From JBEEOW01 sp041191405 (GTDB taxonomy: Bacteria > Bacteroidota > Bacteroidia > Cytophagales > UBA9547), in contig JBEEOW010000051.1 of assembly GCA_041191405.1 (NCBI GenBank), positions 1 through 17,929 of the forward strand: a stretch of DNA of 17,929 nucleotides, written 5' to 3'. The notes beneath the pieces are model-generated. The model saw nothing but the letters and a program-made list of their open reading frames with translations, did not search any database and was not told where the DNA came from. Below, in pieces: positions 8,661 to 15,464 of this stretch. Within the stretch, counting starts at the first letter, position 1. The number at the start of each line of letters is the position of its first letter. The translations under genes were made by a program, and so were the position numbers.

Positions 8661-8993
8661 TTATTTAAATTTTCGACCATTGTTAACTTCATTCTGAATT
8701 TCTTCTTTTGATTTTCTTTTGCCTGAATTAAGCCAATCAGCTAAATCATCATATTTGAAATAGTTTTTTCCAGCCTTTTTAATAAAAGGAATTTGACGAT
8801 TAGAAGTGTAAGCATATAAAGTTTGCCTTGCAACACTTAAGAACTTACAGGTTTCTTCAACAGTTAAAAACTGTTTTGAATTTTCAGCAGGAGCGATATT
8901 CTGTTTAGTTTGGCTAGATAATAGCTGTGATAATGATTCTTTGATAAGTTCTGATAACTCATCTTTTGTAGTTAGAATGATTTGATTTTGCAT
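8661..8993 (-). CDS. Excisionase-like helix-turn-helix protein
   Basis: A 110-residue protein with a MerR/excisionase-type (HTH_17) domain at about residues 42-92: FLTVEETCKFLSVARQTLYA, then the basic wing IPFIKKAGKNYFKYDDLADW. The N-terminal 40 residues are a polar helix. Proteins of this kind in integrative elements help excision by bending DNA at the attachment site and can repress or activate the adjacent operon. It heads the leftward replication operon and lies downstream of integrase A in the same orientation, separated by a strong terminator, so it is probably transcribed from its own promoter in 8994-9348. Confidence 0.8.
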   Translation of the reverse strand: MQNQIILTTKDELSELIKESLSQLLSSQTKQNIAPAENSKQFLTVEETCKFLSVARQTLYAYTSNRQIPFIKKAGKNYFKYDDLADWLNSGKRKSKEEIQNEVNNGRKFK

Positions 8994-9348
8994 GATTGGT
9001 ATTAGTTAGTTAATAAAGAATTGATTTGTTTAATTCGTTACAAAAATCTATTCCTTGAATAAATTTTAAGTGGTTGATTTTTTAAGAGCTATTCATCTTT
9101 ACATATTTTATGATGTCAAAATTGTTGTGAAAAATTATCTTTTTAATTTTTTGGGGTATTTAGGGGCAAAATGACTCAATGTGTTTTTTGTATAAAAAGT
9201 ACTTTTTGGGGTGTTAATTAGTTGAATAACATTTGTTTATATGGTTTTTGATAAAAAAATAAAAAAAACGACTATTTGTTTGTTTTTATAGTAATCTAAA
9301 GTAATAGCTAAAATTGACCTTTCTGGATTAGTTGATTTTGATAAATAA
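8994..9348. other. Gene-free region upstream of the HTH gene
   Basis: About 355 bp with no credible reading frame. It should hold the promoter of the leftward HTH/replication operon. A loose -7-like TAGATTTTTG occurs on the minus strand near 9039-9048, about 45 nt before the start codon, but without an obvious -33 TTG. No repeats comparable to the iteron arrays are present. Confidence 0.4.
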
Positions 9349-9394
9349 AAATCCCTCAAAATAATAGTTTCGATACTATTATTTTGAGGGATTT
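9349..9394 (-). terminator. Integrase A terminator, 19-bp perfect stem
   Basis: The arms 9349-9367 and 9376-9394 are perfectly complementary (AAATCCCTC... with ...GAGGGATTT) around an 8-nt loop. Read leftward the stem is followed by TTTTATTTATC, so it should end integrase A transcripts 47 nt past the stop codon. A smaller 9-bp hairpin (9404-9423) sits between the stop and this stem. Confidence 0.8.
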
Positions 9395-9440
9395 GGAATT
9401 GGTTGATTTCTTAAAAGAAATCAGATAAATGAATATTGTT

Positions 9441-10670
9441 TTATTTAAAATTCAATAATGCCTTTGCAAATTCCTTTTTAGTGCTATCTTCAAATGATGC
9501 TAAGTAACTTTCGGTTGTACTTAAATTTGAATGTCCTAGTGACTCCGAAATGAATTCAGTTGATGCTCCTGCATGTTTTAATACAGTACTAAAAGTATGT
9601 CTGGCTACATAAGTTGTTAATGGTATTTCAATTTCAAGGTTTGATGCTATTCTTTTCATGTATTTATTAACTTGTTTTATAAATTGATGAATTCTTTTTC
9701 TTTGTTCTAAAGCAGTTTCATTAATTGAAATAACATTAAATATATAATCGTCTTTCTGTCCGTTTGTTTTTGAATATTTTTTAATCAATTTAATAGTTTC
9801 ATCTTGTAACATTACTACAATTGGCTTTGAATCAGCTTTTTTAGTTCGTTGAGTTTTAGCTCTAACAAAAACTATTTTATCTTGCGACATATCTTTAAAC
9901 TTTAATGAACATAAATCTTTCATATTCATTCCATTCATTAAATATGACATCATCCAAAAGTCTTTAGCTTTTTCCTCCATGCTATTTGAAATGGCTTCGT
10001 AATTGAATATTTTTTTAATTTCATCCATATTGATAGCTTTTTTAATATTCCTACCAGAAGGGATTTGGTATTTGTTTTTCCCAAAAGGATATTTTTCTCT
10101 TGGAATTATTTGCTTTTCTATTGCCTCATTTATAATTGTCCTTAATGACCTAACATAAATGCCTATTGTAGTTGGACTAAGATTTTTAGCCAACATATAG
10201 GCTTCGTATTTTTCAAGAAATTGAGGAGTGATATCATTAAATGATAGGAGAGGCTTGAAAAGTGATAATGAATTTAAAGTGCATCTGTAAGCATTGGCAG
10301 AACCATGCCTATTTTCCTTTTCGAGTTTTGTTATGTAGGCATTTATTGAATTATATACATCTTTAGGTGAAATTGTTTTTCCATTAAATTTGTCTTTAAA
10401 TATTTCAAAAGAAAAAGGGGAAAGAGTATCGATAATATCTGATGCTTTTTGTTCCAAAGAAGTAATCTTTAATTTGATAGATTGAAATGGTTCTTTAGGT
10501 CTAGGTGCATTTACTTTATCGAAATCCTCTTTTGAGATATCTATATCTAAACTATAATAACGCTGAATCCTATTATGAGTAACTCTAAGTTTTAATGGAT
10601 ATGTTCCGTCTTTTTTTGGTGTTCTAAGTTCGATGATAGTTTGGAATGTAGCTTCGGCTTTTTGTTTCAT
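9441..10670 (-). CDS. Tyrosine recombinase (integrase A), Bacteroidetes type
   Basis: A 409-residue site-specific recombinase. The N-terminal arm-binding domain (about 8-50, ELRTPKKDGTYPLKLRVTHN) is followed by a SAM-like core-binding domain (about 105-200) and a catalytic domain (about 213-400). In the catalytic domain I see KTQRTKK (about 272-278, candidate Lys), TTYVARHTF (352-360, Arg357), LGHSNLSTTESYL (378-390, His380) and Tyr389 as nucleophile. The first catalytic arginine, expected in a GLR-type motif, is Asn249 (NGMNMKDL), and the HxxR histidine position is not His. Substitutions like these are common in Bacteroidota integrases, so I do not take this as proof of inactivity. The gene reads away from the tRNA-Thr fragment about 170 bp upstream, the usual position for an integrase next to its attachment site. 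Confidence 0.88.
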   Translation of the reverse strand: MKQKAEATFQTIIELRTPKKDGTYPLKLRVTHNRIQRYYSLDIDISKEDFDKVNAPRPKEPFQSIKLKITSLEQKASDIIDTLSPFSFEIFKDKFNGKTISPKDVYNSINAYITKLEKENRHGSANAYRCTLNSLSLFKPLLSFNDITPQFLEKYEAYMLAKNLSPTTIGIYVRSLRTIINEAIEKQIIPREKYPFGKNKYQIPSGRNIKKAINMDEIKKIFNYEAISNSMEEKAKDFWMMSYLMNGMNMKDLCSLKFKDMSQDKIVFVRAKTQRTKKADSKPIVVMLQDETIKLIKKYSKTNGQKDDYIFNVISINETALEQRKRIHQFIKQVNKYMKRIASNLEIEIPLTTYVARHTFSTVLKHAGASTEFISESLGHSNLSTTESYLASFEDSTKKEFAKALLNFK

Positions 10671-10712
10671 ATTTGTTGCTTGTTAGAATTGCTTAACATA
10701 CAATTTAGCATA

Positions 10713-10720
10713 CAAATGTA
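10713..10720 (-). promoter_or_regulatory. Candidate -7 box for integrase A
   Basis: On the minus strand this reads TACATTTG, an exact match to the Bacteroidota -7 consensus TAnnTTTG, 42 nt upstream of the integrase start. No clear -33 TTG is seen at the usual spacing, so this is tentative. Confidence 0.4.
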
Positions 10721-10838
10721 ATAGTTTATTGTAAAAGATGAAATTAATATTGAAAAAATATTTTCTTAAATATATTGATAATCAGTATTATGTGTTAAAT
10801 TGTTTATTAAAATTTTTAAGGGTTTATTATGTGTTATA

Positions 10839-10885
10839 TGACTTGTAATCAGTAGGTCGTTGGTTCGAATCCGACAGGGGGCTCA
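10839..10885 (+). other. tRNA-Thr(TGT) 3' fragment, probable integration attachment site
   Basis: The sequence from TGACTTGTAATCAGTAGG onward matches the anticodon loop (CTTGTAA, anticodon TGT), the 3' anticodon stem, variable loop, a well-formed T arm (GTTGG-TTCGAAT-CCGAC) and the 3' acceptor strand AGGGGGC of a threonine tRNA. The 5' half is missing: upstream there is no D arm and no GCCCCCT strand, and the 5' anticodon stem is only partly present. This is therefore not a working tRNA. It is the duplicated 3' end left when an element integrates into a tRNA gene. Integrase genes flank it on both sides and read away from it. The intact tRNA is expected left of the window. Confidence 0.85.
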
Positions 10886-10892
10886 TAATATA

Positions 10893-10927
10893 AACCTCTT
10901 AATTCTAGCGAGTTAAGAGGTTTTTTT
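10893..10927 (+). terminator. Factor-independent terminator after the tRNA fragment
   Basis: A 10-bp stem, AACCTCTTAA with TTAAGAGGTT, encloses a 10-nt loop and is followed by a run of T. This is the normal arrangement downstream of a tRNA gene and was probably part of the original tRNA-Thr locus. Confidence 0.85.
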
Positions 10928-10990
10928 GTGTCCTTTTTTACAATATTTGTACCTTTTTTATCGTTTTGGGGCTGATTTGACAGTTTTTTG

Positions 10991-11026
10991 AAAAGTGCGT
11001 TTAAATCATTCTAGGCACTTTTTTTG
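10991..11026 (+). terminator. Second terminator-like hairpin before integrase B
   Basis: AAAAGTGC (10991-10998) pairs with GCACTTTT (11015-11022) across a 16-nt loop and is followed by further T residues. It could insulate integrase B from readthrough. A short palindrome TACAATATTTGTA lies just upstream, near 10939-10951, and resembles the iterons of element B. Confidence 0.5.
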
Positions 11027-11040
11027 TTATTATGATTTAA

Positions 11041-11078
11041 AAATTGTCACCCAAATTGTCACCCTCAAATTTGTCATT
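11041..11078 (+). repeat. 12-bp tandem repeats upstream of integrase B (candidate arm-type sites)
   Basis: AAATTGTCACCC occurs twice back to back (11041-11052 and 11053-11064), followed by a degenerate third copy AAATTTGTCATTG. The repeats end within a few bases of the integrase start codon and lie between the tRNA fragment and the gene. This is where integrase arm-binding or autoregulatory sites are expected; the role is inferred. Confidence 0.6.
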
Positions 11079-11080
11079 GT

Positions 11081-12262
11081 ATGAAGACTAACCTTTCAAT
11101 TAAAGTAGATATTGATAAATCTAAAGTAAATATATCTGGAGATTGTCAAGTGTATATTTTCTTAAATGCTACTATTAATTCCCAACGTATAAGGAAAAAG
11201 TTGTTTACAGGATATTCTATAAATCCTGAATATTGGGATTCATCGAAGGGGCAAATTAAAAATATAGTTGGAGCAGATATTGCAAATTCAGAAATAGCTT
11301 CAATTCTAACAAAACTATATAAAATTAAAGCAACTTTGGAGATTCAAGGAAAGGTTTGTAGTCCTGACTTATTATTGGGAATATACAATAATGGGAATGA
11401 AGATTTTGAACTTGAATCAATCGATTTTATAACTTTTGTATCAAAGGAATTACAGTCAACAAGAAAAGACTATTCCTATGTTTATTATAAGGATATGTTA
11501 GCAAATCTTGAACTGATAAAAGAATATGTAGGAGGGAAGTTGCCATTTGAAGAAATAACACCAACATTTTTAAACAAGTTTAGATATTATCTTGAACATG
11601 AAAAAAACAATAAAGTGAATAGTATTTATCAGAGATTAACAACCATTAGAAAATTTGTAAATGAAGCAATCAGGCAAGGAGTAACGAAATATTATGGATT
11701 TAAAGATTATCCATTAAAAACTGAGCAAGTAGAAAAGGAATATTTAGAATTACATGAAATTAAGAAATTACATGATTTTTATGATTCAATACATTGTAGT
11801 GCAAAGCTAAGAGTTACTTTACATTACTTTTTACTATCTTGTTATACCGGTTTAAGGTTATCTGATATTAAAAGAGTAAATAAAGAAACGATAGTAAATA
11901 ATACTATCATTTTGAAAACTCAAAAAACGGGAGCTGTAGTAAGAATTCCATTAAATAAATCAGCTATAAAGCTTTTAAATTTTGAATTATATGGCATTGA
12001 ATTATTTGAAAGAACCATTAAACAAAGTAATAGTAGAATTGCAAATGATATCAATGAAGCATTAGCAAATGTTGGTATAAATAAAAAATTATCATTTCAT
12101 TGTTCGAGACATTCATTCGCAATTAATTCTCTGGTTTTAGGTATTCCAATAGAAGTGGTTTCTAAAATATTGGGACATTCAGATTTAAAAACTACTCAGA
12201 TTTATGCTAAAGTAGTTGATAGTTTAACTAATAGAGAAATGGAGAAATGGAATAATATTTAA
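11081..12262 (+). CDS. Tyrosine recombinase (integrase B)
   Basis: A 393-residue site-specific recombinase with a full set of catalytic residues: Arg259 (CYTGLRLSDI), Lys282 (LKTQKTG), His340 and Arg343 (FHCSRHSFA), His366 (LGHSDLKTT) and Tyr375 (QIYAKV). The N-terminal region (about 20-55, ending YSINPEYWDSSKG) is the arm-type domain typical of Bacteroidota integrases. Residues about 115-205 form the SAM-like core-binding domain. It differs strongly from integrase A, so it should belong to a different element. It starts about 195 bp right of the tRNA-Thr fragment and reads away from it. An IS256 element is inserted 9 bp after its stop codon (counting the target duplication), leaving the gene intact. 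Confidence 0.92.
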   Translation: MKTNLSIKVDIDKSKVNISGDCQVYIFLNATINSQRIRKKLFTGYSINPEYWDSSKGQIKNIVGADIANSEIASILTKLYKIKATLEIQGKVCSPDLLLGIYNNGNEDFELESIDFITFVSKELQSTRKDYSYVYYKDMLANLELIKEYVGGKLPFEEITPTFLNKFRYYLEHEKNNKVNSIYQRLTTIRKFVNEAIRQGVTKYYGFKDYPLKTEQVEKEYLELHEIKKLHDFYDSIHCSAKLRVTLHYFLLSCYTGLRLSDIKRVNKETIVNNTIILKTQKTGAVVRIPLNKSAIKLLNFELYGIELFERTIKQSNSRIANDINEALANVGINKKLSFHCSRHSFAINSLVLGIPIEVVSKILGHSDLKTTQIYAKVVDSLTNREMEKWNNI

Positions 12263-12263
12263 G

Positions 12264-12295
12264 TTTTTTTGGAGACTGTAAAATAAACTCTGTCT
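12264..12295 (+). repeat. IS256 left inverted repeat with 8-bp target duplication
   Basis: The target duplication TTTTTTTG (12264-12271) is followed by the left terminal repeat GAGACTGTAAAATAAACTCT and on to TGTCT at 12295. It matches the right end at 20 of 24 positions. Confidence 0.85.
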
Positions 12296-12332
12296 AGCAA
12301 AAAAATATTAATTTTAACTAGACAAAAAAGTA

Positions 12333-13544
12333 ATGGAGTCAGAAGAATTCAAAAAGATGCAGAAGTTAGCTTTGGAGCAACTTCGTTCAGGTCAATCATT
12401 GACAGGTAAAGGAGGAGCATTTGCTCCTTTATTGAAACAATTTTTAGAAACTGCATTAGCAGTAGAGATGGAAGAACATTTGTCTGAAGAAGAAAGAGAA
12501 ACAGGCAATAAACGTAATGGTAGAAGTAGTAAAACTCTAAAAACTGTTGACGGAGAGGTTGTTATAGAAACTCCTCAAGATAGAAAAAGTACATTTTCGC
12601 CAGAGATAGTCAAAAAGCGAGAAACAATTTTAGCCGATAATCTTGCCTCTAAAATCATAGGTTTGTATGGTTTAGGTATGAGTTTTAGAGACATATCTTC
12701 TCATATTGAAGAAATGTACGATGTATCAATTTCACATTCAACTTTGAGTGAAATAACAGAACGTATCATACCTCAAGTAAAAGAGTGGCAATCAAGACCT
12801 TTAGAGAGCATGTACACCATTGTTTGGTTAGATGCAATGCATTATAAGGTTAAAAATGGAGGAAAAGTTGAAAATCGAGCTGTATATAATATTCTAGCAA
12901 TTAATAAAGAGGGTAAAAAAGATTTAATAGGAATGTATGTATCTGAAAATGAAGGTGCAAACTTTTGGTTAAGCGTATTGACAGACCTAAAATCTCGAGG
13001 ATTAAAAGATATTTTAATAGCCTGTATAGATAATTTGAATGGGTTTGCTGAAGCAATAATGAGCGTTTACCCACAAGTAGAAATACAATCATGTATAGTT
13101 CATCAAATTAGAAATTCGCTAAAATATGTTGCTTCAAAAGACCAAAAAACATTCATGAAAGATTTAAAGAATGTTTATCAGGCAGTTAACGAACAAACAG
13201 CAGAAGATGAACTAGTTAAGCTAGAAGAAATATGGGGCAAAAAGTATCCTGTTGTATTGAATTCTTGGCAAAACAATTGGCATAAGTTGAGCACTTATTT
13301 TGCTTATGATGAACATATTAGGAAAATGATTTACACTACAAATGCAGTAGAAGGTTTTCATAGACAAGTACGAAAAGTAACTAAAACGAAAGGTGTTTTT
13401 CCAAACGATATGGCATTAATGAAATTAATCTATTTAGCCACATTAAACATAGCCAAAAAATGGACACAACCTCTTCATAATTGGGCACTTACTGTACAAC
13501 AACTTAGAATTAAATTTGGCGAAAGAATGCCAGTATCATTGTAA
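12333..13544 (+). CDS. IS256-family (Mutator-type) transposase
   Basis: A 403-residue DDE transposase of normal family length. The N-terminal region has the typical FLETALAVEMEEHLSEEER and GNKRNGRSSKTLKT segments. Catalytic residues are Asp167 (VWLDAMHYKV), Asp233 (IACIDNLNGF) and Glu340 (TTNAVEGFHRQVRK). The characteristic C..H motif (SCIVHQIRNS, Cys254/His257) lies between the second Asp and the Glu. The C-terminus, ending KKWTQPLHNWALTVQQLRIK, is complete. It cuts and joins the inverted repeats of its own element. The start at ATG 12333 follows the left repeat closely. Confidence 0.95.
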   Translation: MESEEFKKMQKLALEQLRSGQSLTGKGGAFAPLLKQFLETALAVEMEEHLSEEERETGNKRNGRSSKTLKTVDGEVVIETPQDRKSTFSPEIVKKRETILADNLASKIIGLYGLGMSFRDISSHIEEMYDVSISHSTLSEITERIIPQVKEWQSRPLESMYTIVWLDAMHYKVKNGGKVENRAVYNILAINKEGKKDLIGMYVSENEGANFWLSVLTDLKSRGLKDILIACIDNLNGFAEAIMSVYPQVEIQSCIVHQIRNSLKYVASKDQKTFMKDLKNVYQAVNEQTAEDELVKLEEIWGKKYPVVLNSWQNNWHKLSTYFAYDEHIRKMIYTTNAVEGFHRQVRKVTKTKGVFPNDMALMKLIYLATLNIAKKWTQPLHNWALTVQQLRIKFGERMPVSL

Positions 13545-13545
13545 A

Positions 13546-13670
13546 AATCAAACCTAAATGCAAAACAAGAATATTACTCAAAACCAGTCAAGGGTATATA
13601 AACGGCTCCGTTCCTACGCCGCCCTTGACAGATTTTTAGCAATATTCTAAATCGCTTTTAGGTCTTGATT
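13546..13670. other. Long imperfect hairpin in the IS256 3' noncoding region
   Basis: Nearly the whole segment between the transposase stop and the right end folds back on itself. AATCAAACCTAAA (from 13546) faces TTTTAGGTCTTGATT (to 13670), AAGAATATT faces AATATTCT, and the inner stem GTCAAGGG (13587-13594) pairs perfectly with CCCTTGAC (13622-13629). The apex contains G/C-rich CGGCTCCG and CGCCG, unlike the surrounding AT-rich DNA. It could end transposase transcription, block readthrough from outside, or be an RNA or cruciform element. Confidence 0.6.
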
Positions 13671-13704
13671 CTGAAATAATGTATATTTGAATAACAAAAA
13701 TATC

Positions 13705-13736
13705 AGACAAAGTTTAATTTACACTCCCTTTTTTTG
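13705..13736 (-). repeat. IS256 right inverted repeat with 8-bp target duplication
   Basis: The right terminal repeat (13705-13728) is followed by TTTTTTTG (13729-13736), identical to the 8 bp before the left end. The 120 bp that follow (13737-13860) contain no gene or recognisable signal. Confidence 0.85.
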
Positions 13737-13860
13737 AATTGAGATTCAAATACTTGATTTTAACTAATATTTTCTTTTTATATTGAATTGTAACTTTTGT
13801 TTTGCAAAATTTAATGAGTGTAATTATCTCTCATTCTAAATTACAGTTCATATTAATGGT

Positions 13861-14066
13861 TTACAAATATTTGGAATCATAAATACTAATAATTGGAATG
13901 TCCTTTACTTATATGTGAAAGCGTTACAAATATTTGTAAAATCACTACAAAAATTTGTACTAGTGTTACAAATAATTGTATTTATGATTACAAATATTTG
14001 TAACACTAGTACAAATATTTGGAGTATACTTACAATTATTTGTAATTCGACTTACAATTAATTGTA
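13861..14066. repeat. Palindromic iterons of element B (TTACAAATATTTGTAA type)
   Basis: Eight copies or variants of a 13-16 bp palindrome occur near 13861, 13924, 13946, 13966, 13988, 14010, 14030 and 14052. Two (13924 and 13988) are the perfect TTACAAATATTTGTAA; others vary in the centre (AAAATTT, AATAATT, ATTATTT, ATTAATT). Two of them lie in a perfect 22-bp inverted repeat (13953-13974 and 13995-14016, 20-nt loop, containing GTACTAGTG). The array ends exactly at the dnaB stop codon. Palindromic iterons next to a helicase/initiator operon suggest the replication origin or control region of element B. Confidence 0.8.
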
Positions 14067-15464
14067 TTAGAACAATGGTTCAATTTTTTCATCTAAAGCT
14101 TTAGGAGACAAATCAATTTCCTTGTTTACTAAATCAGAGAAATTGTTGGCTTCCAAATTACAAGCTACAAATTCACGCCCAAGAAATCCTTCACGGTTTT
14201 TGCCAAAGATTATTTCAGCATTGCCTACAGTACTGTTTCCAAATTCATCTTGCAAAATGTCGTAATACTCATCTCTGTAAATAAACATAACCACATCAGC
14301 ATCTTGTTCAATAGCTCCAGATTCACGAAGGTCAGCAAGTACAGGTCTTTTATTGGTTCTTGATTCCACAGCTCTTGATAATTGGGATAAAGCTATGATT
14401 GGGATGTCAAGTTCCTTACTCAACAACTTCAACCCTCGACTTATTGCACTGATAGCATTTTCACGATTAGCACTTCCACCTTCACCTTCCATGAGTTGTA
14501 AATAATCAACAGCCAATAAATCCAAACCAAATTTCGCTTTCATGTTAATGGCTTTTGCTCTCAAAGTAGAAATGCTCAGCAAAGGGTCATCATCAATTTG
14601 AAATTTCATTTGAGCAATCACATTAGTTGCTTGTTGCACCTTATCAAGTTCACCTTCAAAAAATATTTTTCGTTTTATTCGGTTTACACTGATGCCTGTT
14701 TCCATAGAAAGCAATTTTAAACCAAGTTTTACTTTGCTCATTTCTAGTGAAAACAAAGCAACACTTTTTCCATAAAGTACTGTTGCATTTCTAAGGATTT
14801 TCAACACCAGAGTAGTTTTTCCCATACCTGGACGAGCTGCCACAATCACCAATTCACCATTTCCAAATCCACCACCAAGAACTGCATCACAACCTCTAAA
14901 ACCAGTTGGTACAAAATGAATACTTTGGCTAAAGTCTGTACTTAAAATTTCCTTGGTAATATCTTGAATAGAACTGCCTTTCTTAACTGAGAGAAAATCA
15001 TTGGTTCTAATCAATACATTTTGAATTTTGCTCAATGTATCAAATACATCTTTGCTCAAATCATAACTACAATTAATCAGAAATTGACCTTGTGGAATCA
15101 AAACTCGTCTTACCCACAATTCTTTCAAAATGTAAATATGATAAATGATGTTTGTAGAAGAGTTAACCCTAAAAGTCAGCTCGTTAACGTAGGTTACTTC
15201 AAGCTTTTTTCCTGATTGTTTTATTTCATTTGAAACGGTTAACAAATCAACATTTCTGCCAGAATTAAACAAACTCGCAATTGCTTCAAAAACTATTTGA
15301 TTTTCGATTTTGTAAAACAATTCCTTGCTATGAATCAAACCAATAACCTCAAGTAAGCAATTGCCATCAATGAGGATTGCACCTAAAACCACCGATTCAA
15401 GTTCAAGGTCTTGGGGTGGAATAGGCAAAGAATTTTGAAGTTCTGTGTTTTTCATGGTTAACAC
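14067..15464 (-). CDS. dnaB: Replicative DNA helicase DnaB (element-borne)
   Basis: A 465-residue hexameric replicative helicase that unwinds DNA ahead of the polymerase. The N-terminal helical domain (about 15-125, PPQDLELESVVLGAILID) interacts with primase and loader in this family. The RecA-like domain starts near residue 185 (TGFRGCDAVLGGGFGNGEL). It has Walker A RPGMGKTT (211-218), Walker B LLAVD (316-320), the SQLSR motif (360-364), DLRESGAIEQDAD (378-390) and the KNREG arginine-finger motif (422-426). The listed start is GTG at 15464, overlapping the upstream TAG stop by one base (TAGTG); an ATG three codons later at 15455 is an equally good start. It is the last gene of a four-gene operon and stops at the edge of the iteron array. 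Its company suggests a mobile-element copy, not the chromosomal one. Confidence 0.93.
   Translation of the reverse strand: MLTMKNTELQNSLPIPPQDLELESVVLGAILIDGNCLLEVIGLIHSKELFYKIENQIVFEAIASLFNSGRNVDLLTVSNEIKQSGKKLEVTYVNELTFRVNSSTNIIYHIYILKELWVRRVLIPQGQFLINCSYDLSKDVFDTLSKIQNVLIRTNDFLSVKKGSSIQDITKEILSTDFSQSIHFVPTGFRGCDAVLGGGFGNGELVIVAARPGMGKTTLVLKILRNATVLYGKSVALFSLEMSKVKLGLKLLSMETGISVNRIKRKIFFEGELDKVQQATNVIAQMKFQIDDDPLLSISTLRAKAINMKAKFGLDLLAVDYLQLMEGEGGSANRENAISAISRGLKLLSKELDIPIIALSQLSRAVESRTNKRPVLADLRESGAIEQDADVVMFIYRDEYYDILQDEFGNSTVGNAEIIFGKNREGFLGREFVACNLEANNFSDLVNKEIDLSPKALDEKIEPLF

Larger units (their letters stand above)
12272..13728 (+). mobile_element. Complete IS256-family insertion sequence, about 1457 bp
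   Basis: The element is bounded by 24-bp imperfect inverted repeats (12272-12295 and 13705-13728, 20/24 matches) and flanked on both sides by exactly TTTTTTTG. An 8-bp duplication is characteristic of IS256. It holds a single intact transposase gene and a long hairpin in its 3' noncoding part. A short inverted pair GTCTAG (12292) and CTAGAC (12318) lies between the left repeat and the transposase start. The intact ends, exact duplication and undamaged gene suggest recent insertion, splitting integrase B from the element B iterons and replication genes. Confidence 0.9.

Noticed and set aside
10800..10885. A complete tRNA-Thr gene.
   Set aside because: The 5' acceptor strand and D arm are absent and the 5' anticodon stem pairs only partly.
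12901..13092. A 63-codon minus-strand frame inside the transposase gene (also similar frames at 2827-3024, 15021-15215 and 17550-17741).
   Set aside because: Each is antisense to a well-supported gene and has no motif.
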